DNA from: Roseburia sp. AM59-24XD
Lineage (GTDB): Bacteria > Bacillota > Clostridia > Lachnospirales > Lachnospiraceae
Assembly (NCBI RefSeq): GCF_003478445.1
Contig: NZ_QUET01000041.1
Location: forward strand, 1 to 21,693
Direction of reading: 5' to 3'
DNA length: 21,693 bases
In this document: in pieces, positions 16,299-21,693 of the stretch
Layout of the letters: every line of letters starts with the position of its first letter
How positions within the stretch are numbered: position 1 is the first letter of the stretch
Program-made: the position numbers and the translations under genes
Notes under the pieces: model-generated
What the model saw: only the letters and a program-made list of their open reading frames with translations
What the model was told of the DNA's origin: nothing
The model's database searches: none

Positions 16299-17332
16299 GT
16301 GAATTGTGCAAATATTATAATTGTTGGCAAAACGGGCGCAGGAAAAAGTACTCTTGTTAATGCTATAGTAGGTCAAAAGGTGGCGCCGACAGGACAGGGA
16401 GGGGCGGTTACCAAAGAAAATAAAATATACACATGTGAAAAAATATAGACACTCTTTTTTCTACAAAAAAAGAATGGAAAATAAATGTATATGATACGGT
16501 AGGGCTTGAACTTAATCAAAAAATTACAGAAAAGACATTAAAGGATGTAGAATACTTTTTGACGAATGCACAGCGTAAAGCAGATGATAAAGATATTACT
16601 ATTGTATGGCTTTGTATAAATCACAGAAGTCATAGATTTGAAAAATATGAACTTGCAGTCGTTAATAAAATGTCAATTAAACATGAAATTCCATTTTCAA
16701 TCCTTTTAACAAAATGTATATCTAATGATGAAAGTATAATAGAAGAACAATTAAGGACAGAATATCCACAAATAGATGTTAAGAGAATTTTGGCTGAAGA
16801 TTATTGTACGAGAGTTGGAAAATTTGCTGCATATGGTGTAGAGGAGGCATTAGATTCGGCAATTTGTAATTATAATAGTTCCAAAGTGGAGGTTCTTGAA
16901 TTAAAGTTGGATTATCTTCGCACTGAAAGGGAAAAAAAGATTGAGAATATCAAAGAAAAAGGAAAAAATTGCATAGAAAAATATGGAAAGAAAGCTGGAA
17001 AAATAGGTGTTTTACCAGGAGGATGTATACCATTTGTACATGGTATCTGCATAAGCATGATGATGGAATTGGGTAAAATCGTAGGAATCAATGTTTCCAA
17101 AGATTTTGCAAGTGACATATTTGCAAATGCAATAGTTGGAATAATTTTGACACCGCTGATGGTTGTACCGGGATTGAGTACTATAATGGCAGAGGCGTAT
17201 GTTGAAACAGTTGGTGAGGATTATTTTGATGTATTACTTGCGGTTATTGAAAGATCAACAGATGAGGAATTGAAGGATAATGATATCGTTTCAAAACGAA
17301 TTAAAAATGAATTAAAAAAAAGAAAAAAATGA
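16299..17332 (+). pseudogene. GTPase 2 of the cluster, DUF697-like tail, one frameshift
   Basis: The start is GTG 16299, eight bases after GGAGGAGG and touching the previous stop. The first frame reads a perfect P-loop VGKTGAGKS (residues 9-17) and hits TAG at 16446. Restoring one A in the run 16438-16443 continues as IDTLFSTKKEWKINVYDTVGLEL (G3) and onward through WLCINHRSHRFEKYE, TKCIS (G4) and DYCTRVGKFAAYG to 17332, giving 344 aa. The C-terminal third holds hydrophobic helices (PGGCIPFVHGICISMM, then ANAIVGIILTPLMVVPGLS) ending in AEAYVETVG, like the DUF697 domain fused to membrane-acting GTPases. Without the missing base the product would be a 48-residue stub. It ends directly at the next gene. 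Confidence 0.82.
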
Positions 17333-17347
17333 TTGGAGGAAATGCAA

Positions 17348-18529
17348 ATGGCAAAAGAAGAAAACGCAAATTATAAGGGAGATGCGGAGGACTCAACTAG
17401 TATACAGCCGGCAAATATAATAGTTGCAGGTATTACTGGAACGGGAAAAAGCACTTTAATTAATGCTGTTTTTGGATTTGAAGACAGTAAAGGAGCTAAA
17501 ACTGGAACAGGAAAACCAATTACCGATCATATGGATGAGTATGCAGATCCTGACACACCTATTAGAATTTGGGACACGGTTGGATTGGAATTGGACTCCG
17601 CCAAAACAAAGACCTCAATTGACAGCATCAAACAAACTATTGCGGATAAAGCACACGCAGAAAATCATTTGGATGTAATTCATGCTATTTGGTATTGCAT
17701 AAATTCGGGAAGCAGTAGATATCAAGGAGCAGAATTAAATTTTATAAAAGAGTTATATTCCATTGGAGTGCCATTTATTATTGTATTAACGCAATGTATT
17801 GATGCACCAGATGAGATTAATCGATTGGAAAAGGAAATTCGGGAAGAAAATATAAAAAATGGAATGGAAGAAATTGAAATTGTTCAGGTTTTGGCAACGG
17901 ATTATAAAACAAGACTGGGAACAATAGAGGCTTTTGGGTTAAATGACTTAGTGAATGTAACATTAGATGAACTACCTGAGTTCTTAAAAAATGGATTTGC
18001 AGCGGCTCAAAAAGTTGACAAGGTACAAAAGAGAACGAGAAGTGAAGAAATAATTTTTGATATGGTAGCAAAAGCAAAGAATGGTTTTTGGGATAAAGTT
18101 CCATTGATAAACTATTTTCCAACCAATAAAAAGACATATGAGATGTTAGGCAACATTGGAAAAATGTATAATATTATTTTATCCGAGGAGGCTTTGGCTG
18201 ATTTGGTGACAAATTCTAGCATTGATTGGGATAACGCTTTTAGCGGTTTGTTTAATCCTTTTGGTAAGAAATACAGTAAAAAAGTATCTGAATTGTTAGA
18301 AAAAAAACGGAATGAAGGTTTTGAAGCAGAGGTTGATTTTGGAAAATGGGACAGATCTGCTCAAGTAATAGCATTGTATGGTTACAATTTTATAGACACA
18401 CTCGAAGAATTATGGGATCGATATACAGAGGATACAGTAAAGAATATTGATAGAGATATGGTGCCAGTGATTAGAGAACATATGAATAGAAAGTTGAAAA
18501 GAGCTTTTTATAACGGAAATAGGAGGTGA
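17348..18529 (+). CDS. GTPase 3 of the cluster, complete G motifs
   Basis: 393 aa from ATG 17348, chosen because GGAGG at 17335-17339 is eight bases upstream. The full set of GTPase motifs is visible: P-loop GITGTGKS (28-35), a candidate switch-I Thr59 (PITDHMDEY), DTVG (76-79), VLTQCID (146-152) in place of NKxD, and a TRLGTIEAFGL G5-side motif. This is a TRAFAC-class, Era/DUF697-associated type of GTPase. The C-terminal half is helical (VPLINYFPTNKKTYEMLGNI...ALYGYNFIDTLEELW), reminiscent of a worn DUF697 domain without clear membrane spans. It is the best preserved of the three and probably the catalytically active one. It starts 15 bases after the GTPase 2 stop. Confidence 0.88.
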   Translation: MAKEENANYKGDAEDSTSIQPANIIVAGITGTGKSTLINAVFGFEDSKGAKTGTGKPITDHMDEYADPDTPIRIWDTVGLELDSAKTKTSIDSIKQTIADKAHAENHLDVIHAIWYCINSGSSRYQGAELNFIKELYSIGVPFIIVLTQCIDAPDEINRLEKEIREENIKNGMEEIEIVQVLATDYKTRLGTIEAFGLNDLVNVTLDELPEFLKNGFAAAQKVDKVQKRTRSEEIIFDMVAKAKNGFWDKVPLINYFPTNKKTYEMLGNIGKMYNIILSEEALADLVTNSSIDWDNAFSGLFNPFGKKYSKKVSELLEKKRNEGFEAEVDFGKWDRSAQVIALYGYNFIDTLEELWDRYTEDTVKNIDRDMVPVIREHMNRKLKRAFYNGNRR

Positions 18530-18535
18530 TTTGAA

Positions 18536-18628
18536 ATGTCAAAATTTAATCTAAAACAAAAATTAGTTATTGCAGGTATTGTTGTAGTAATTGTAGTGCT
18601 TGCTATTGCGGTAATTGTAAGTAGATAA
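18536..18628 (+). CDS. 30-residue single-span membrane peptide
   Basis: A tiny ORF between GTPase 3 and the ATPase. It has the strongest Shine-Dalgarno in the operon: AGGAGGTGAT (18521-18530), five bases before the ATG and overlapping the GTPase 3 stop. It encodes a short polar, lysine-containing N-terminus (SKFNLKQK), then about 19 uninterrupted hydrophobic residues (mostly Val/Ile/Ala) and a terminal SR. That is one transmembrane helix with its N-terminal lysines probably inside. The perfect ribosome site and exact fit in the operon argue that it is real. It could anchor the cytoplasmic proteins to the membrane or be a membrane-damaging effector; the sequence cannot decide. Confidence 0.72.
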   Translation: MSKFNLKQKLVIAGIVVVIVVLAIAVIVSR

Positions 18629-18647
18629 TTAGAAAAGGGGGAATAAT

Positions 18648-21581
18648 ATGGGGGTACTTGCCAATACAAAACAATTTTTAGCAAATAAAATTACAAATGT
18701 GGCTCAGAAAACAGCAGATGGAATTGCATCTTCTTCAGCATTGAGCCCTAAACAAATGCTTGATATTGAAAAAAAGCGTATGGAGTATTTGTCTGCTAAA
18801 CCAGATATGGATGATGAAGAAGCGCAAGAATTTATTCAGAGAAACTTGGGGGCAGTCGGAGTTGATGTATATCAAGCTTATTTGGAGCAGCTTAAAGAGT
18901 TATATAAACCTGTAGATTTACACATTGATTCCTTTAATTCGAATAATAGAATTCGATGGTTTGACATAGAAAAATGGGTTAGTGATTCCGAAGAAAAGAA
19001 TCTTGATAAGTTAGTAAATGTATATCAAGTATTAAGTGAAGAAGATTGCAATATTGCATTAATATATGATAGAAAGATGGGAGGATGTAATGTTTCGTTG
19101 GGGGTTGTTAACACTGATGAACGCCAATCCGATCCTTCAAAGTCTAACATTTATATTAATCGGCTTGCAAGCGCATTGTCGGGAAATTTTCCGGGAGTTG
19201 AAATTAGAAAGGACTCAGATAGAAAATCTTGTTTTAAACAAGGAATACCTAAATGTTTAGAAAAAGTTACTGTAGAAGGCGAAAATACGAAATCTGTTGC
19301 GATTGTATCAAATCTTGCTTCGGAAAAATCGGAGGGATTTATTAGTCAAAGCATGGAAAAACTTTTGGACGGTATTGTGCCAAAATCAGAAGATGAAGAG
19401 TATACAATTGTTCTTTTGGCTAAACCAATAGTTGATCAGTTGGGAAAAAAGAACAGGTTATTTGAAATGTATTCTGCATTAAACCCATATGCATCATGGC
19501 AGACAAACTATACATACAATACATCAGATGATGTAAGTTCATCGTTTAATTTTGGTGTGAATCTTGGAGCAAGTGCAGGAATTCAGAAATCTTATGCAGT
19601 GTCGGATGGTCAAAATAGAGCACAGCTTTATCAAGAAAATCCTAATGATGGAAAATGGAAAAAGTTTAAGAAAAAAGTTAAAGGTGGATTTGCAAAAGGA
19701 TTAGGTCAGTATTCAGGAATACAAGACACTCATAATGAAACAAATACCAATGGATATCAGGCAACAGCTAATTTTGGCGTGAATTTTTCGAGATCATCTA
19801 ATATTTCTGTTCAAATGGGAGTTAATGATGGAATAACTCAGAATTATGTCAATTATGGCGTACAGCATACCTTAGAGATACTCGAGAGTCAGTTGAAACG
19901 ACTTGAAGAAAGTGCGGCTTTAGGAATGTGGGAATTTGCTGCATATTTTATTGCAGAAAACCCTGTAGTAGCAAATAATGTTGCTCATATGTATTTGGCT
20001 CTCACCCAAGGTGATGAATCTTATATGACTAGAGCAGCAGTAAATTTATATGATGGAGAGAAAGAAAGGAATCAAGCTGATGTAATATTAAGAAGTGTTC
20101 AAAGACTTCAGCATCCGATTTTTGGTTTAAATGATACATTAGATGATGAGTGGCTGTTATATCCAACATTAGTTTCTCCATCAGCTGATCTTTCGGGTAA
20201 AGAATTAGCAAAATCACTTAATTTTCCAAGAAAGTCAGTTAGTGGTTTGCCGGTTTTAGAATGTGTCTCTTTTGGACGTGAAGTACAGAGATTTACAGAT
20301 GATAATAATGAAGAAAATAATATAAGGACAGTTACGGTTGGCAATATTTATCATATGCGCCATTGCGAGAGTATACCTGTAAATTTTGATGTGAATAGTT
20401 TTGCGTCTCATGTTTTTGTCACTGGCTCTACAGGCACGGGAAAATCAAATACCATATATCAGTTGCTTGATAAATTGCAAGAACAAAGAGTAAAATTTTT
20501 AGTTGTAGAACCAGCCAAGGGTGAATATAAGAAAATTTTTGGTGGAAAATGCAAGGTATATGGTACAAATCCATCGCATTCTGAATTGTTATGTGTCAAT
20601 CCATTTTCATTTCCGGAAGGCATTCATGTACTTGAACACATTGATCGTTTAGTAGAAATCTTTAATGCTTGTTGGCCGATGTATGCAGCAATGCCTGCCG
20701 TATTAAAAGATGCTATGGAGAAGAGTTATGAAAAAAAAGGATGGAATTTAAAATATTCAAAATGTGAACCACGTGTTTTTCCTACTTTTGTCGATTTAAT
20801 TAATCAATTACCAGAGGTTATGAATTCATCGCTATATTCTGAAGATACAAAGAGCGATTATTCAGGGGCACTTATAACTCGAGTGCATTCTCTGACTAAC
20901 GGAATTAATGGAGAAATATTTTGTTCTTTTAATGAATTGACTGCTGAAGATTTATTTGAAAATAATGTTATTATAGATTTGAGTCGGGTCGGTTCAAATG
21001 AAACAAAGTCACTGTTAATGGGAATTATTGTGATGAAACTACAAGAATACAGACTTCATCTTGATAAGATGAATGAAAAACTGCTACATGTTACGGTATT
21101 AGAGGAGGCGCATAATCTTTTGAGAAAGACATCTATGGGACAAGCTCAAGAGAGTGCAAATCTTCAAGGAAAATCTGTCGAAATGATAACGAACTCGATA
21201 GCAGAAATGAGAACATTTGGTGAAGGATTTATAATTGCTGATCAAGCTCCTGATCTTTTGGATGAAGCAGTTATAAGAAACACAAACACTAAAATTGTAC
21301 TAAGACTTCCAGATGAAACAGATAGAAAGATAGTTGGTGGTGCAATGGCATTAAATGAAAACCAAATCAACGAATTAGCAAAATTACCACGAGGAGTTGC
21401 TGCTGTCTATCAAAATGATTGGATTGAAGCCGTATTGTGTAAATTTATGAAATATGATAAAATGCAACCCTTAGAATATTATCCTAAAGATATAACATTT
21501 TCATTACAGCATTATTTCATGCGTGTCTTTGGAATAAAAGATAATTATGAAATGAAATCAGAAGATGTAGATAATGTTTAA
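18648..21581 (+). CDS. HerA/VirB4-like (DUF87-type) ATPase, 977 aa
   Basis: RBS GGGGG lies eight bases before the ATG. Residues 1-560 are an accessory part. It includes a Ser/Gly/Asn-rich insert at about 286-404 (SSSFNFGVNLGASAG, then GVNFSRSSNISVQMGVN) and a helical LESQLKRLEE...GMWEFAAYF segment as in VirB4-type ATPases. The motor domain has FVTGSTGTGKSNT with Walker A at 593-600, VVEPAKGEYK, a LLHVTVLEEAHNLL Walker B (Glu-Glu-Ala-His near 819-822), and NTNTKIVLRLPDETDRK near the end, the HerA/VirB4 arginine-containing motif. These are hexameric DNA or protein translocases; HerA-type ATPases are frequent in phage-defence systems. The downstream gene overlaps its stop in the original arrangement. 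There is no conjugation gene nearby, which disfavours a transfer role. Confidence 0.88.
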   Translation: MGVLANTKQFLANKITNVAQKTADGIASSSALSPKQMLDIEKKRMEYLSAKPDMDDEEAQEFIQRNLGAVGVDVYQAYLEQLKELYKPVDLHIDSFNSNNRIRWFDIEKWVSDSEEKNLDKLVNVYQVLSEEDCNIALIYDRKMGGCNVSLGVVNTDERQSDPSKSNIYINRLASALSGNFPGVEIRKDSDRKSCFKQGIPKCLEKVTVEGENTKSVAIVSNLASEKSEGFISQSMEKLLDGIVPKSEDEEYTIVLLAKPIVDQLGKKNRLFEMYSALNPYASWQTNYTYNTSDDVSSSFNFGVNLGASAGIQKSYAVSDGQNRAQLYQENPNDGKWKKFKKKVKGGFAKGLGQYSGIQDTHNETNTNGYQATANFGVNFSRSSNISVQMGVNDGITQNYVNYGVQHTLEILESQLKRLEESAALGMWEFAAYFIAENPVVANNVAHMYLALTQGDESYMTRAAVNLYDGEKERNQADVILRSVQRLQHPIFGLNDTLDDEWLLYPTLVSPSADLSGKELAKSLNFPRKSVSGLPVLECVSFGREVQRFTDDNNEENNIRTVTVGNIYHMRHCESIPVNFDVNSFASHVFVTGSTGTGKSNTIYQLLDKLQEQRVKFLVVEPAKGEYKKIFGGKCKVYGTNPSHSELLCVNPFSFPEGIHVLEHIDRLVEIFNACWPMYAAMPAVLKDAMEKSYEKKGWNLKYSKCEPRVFPTFVDLINQLPEVMNSSLYSEDTKSDYSGALITRVHSLTNGINGEIFCSFNELTAEDLFENNVIIDLSRVGSNETKSLLMGIIVMKLQEYRLHLDKMNEKLLHVTVLEEAHNLLRKTSMGQAQESANLQGKSVEMITNSIAEMRTFGEGFIIADQAPDLLDEAVIRNTNTKIVLRLPDETDRKIVGGAMALNENQINELAKLPRGVAAVYQNDWIEAVLCKFMKYDKMQPLEYYPKDITFSLQHYFMRVFGIKDNYEMKSEDVDNV

Positions 21582-21680
21582 TAAATGGCTTAATAATTTA
21601 AAATGTTCAGATAATTATGAAATGAAATCAGAAGATGTAGATAATGTTTAATAAATGGCTTAATAATTTAAAATGTTCAG
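21541..21680 (+). repeat. Perfect 70-bp tandem duplication at the ATPase stop
   Basis: Bases 21541-21610 and 21611-21680 are identical. The unit contains the last 13 ATPase codons, its stop, and the first ~12 codons of the following gene, whose ATG (21574) overlapped the ATPase stop. Because 70 is not a multiple of three, the first-copy ATG now reads into a second copy of the ATPase tail and stops at 21651 (25 codons). Only the second-copy ATG at 21644 stays open. Confidence 0.95.
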
Positions 21681-21693
21681 ATAAGACATATGC
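21644..21693 (+). CDS. Start of a further gene of the GTPase operon, cut by the window
   Basis: From ATG 21644 the frame reads MFNKWLNNLKCSDKTY and is open to the window end. Before the 70-bp duplication its start would have overlapped the ATPase stop (ATGTTTAA), the usual sign of translational coupling. No strong Shine-Dalgarno is visible, which also fits coupling. Too short to identify. Confidence 0.5.
   Translation, partial: MFNKWLNNLKCSDKTY

Noticed and set aside
18648..21581. Conjugation (VirB4) role for the large ATPase.
   Set aside because: No relaxase, coupling protein or other mating-channel gene is nearby; the neighbours are GTPases and a defence cassette.
21541..21693. CRISPR array suggested by the repeat at the window end.
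   Set aside because: There are just two head-to-tail 70-bp copies with no spacer, covering coding sequence.

Overview
The window looks like a chromosomal segment of a low-to-moderate GC, spore-forming-lineage Bacillota, most likely Lachnospiraceae or a related Clostridia family. The grounds are the gene order mrnC-rlmB-sigH (conserved in Bacillota), strong AGGAGG-type ribosome binding sites, tRNAs without encoded CCA, and large Thr/Pro-linked GLUG-type surface proteins. No database search was possible, so family names rest on motifs I recognise.

Layout. (1) 1-440: the last ~40 bases of a 23S rRNA, then a tRNA-Asn/Glu/Cys cluster with its own promoter (TTGCAA-17-TATAAT) and a terminator. (2) 531-2489: Mini-ribonuclease III, the 23S rRNA methyltransferase RlmB, and a SigH-type sigma factor broken by a one-base frameshift. 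(3) 2495-8739, minus strand: an apparent three-gene operon of a frameshifted GLUG/fibronectin-type surface protein, a membrane Ser/Thr kinase with a long low-complexity extracellular tail, and an unrecognised 515-residue protein with an HTH-like segment. (4) 9134-11491: an AT-rich two-gene cassette, RloA-like AAA ATPase plus RloB-family protein, of the AbiL abortive-infection type, with a promoter carrying possible operators and a bidirectional terminator. (5) 11549-14521, minus: an intact paralogue of the surface protein in (3). (6) 14870-15380: a Mor-family HTH regulator and a small ORF. (7) 15486 to the window end: a clearly AT-rich plus-strand operon of three related but divergent GTPases, a 30-residue membrane peptide, a 977-residue HerA/VirB4-like ATPase, and the start of a further gene that leaves the window.

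Region 7 is the best candidate for an undescribed system. Three tandem P-loop GTPases share the pattern WYCI-like / TQCID-like / TRxG. The first has lost its canonical G3 aspartate and has an extra N-terminal domain; the second carries a DUF697-like hydrophobic tail. They are joined by overlapping or near-touching stops and starts to a tiny membrane protein and a DNA-translocase-type ATPase. With the AbiL-type cassette 4 kb upstream, the window reads as a defence island built around two copies of a surface-protein gene.

A caution runs through the window. Four genic frameshifts and a shortened tRNA T-loop are all explained by single missing bases, several in short homopolymers, so sequencing or assembly error must be excluded before any gene here is called dead. 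The last 140 bases are a perfect 70-bp tandem duplication that may also be an assembly artefact.
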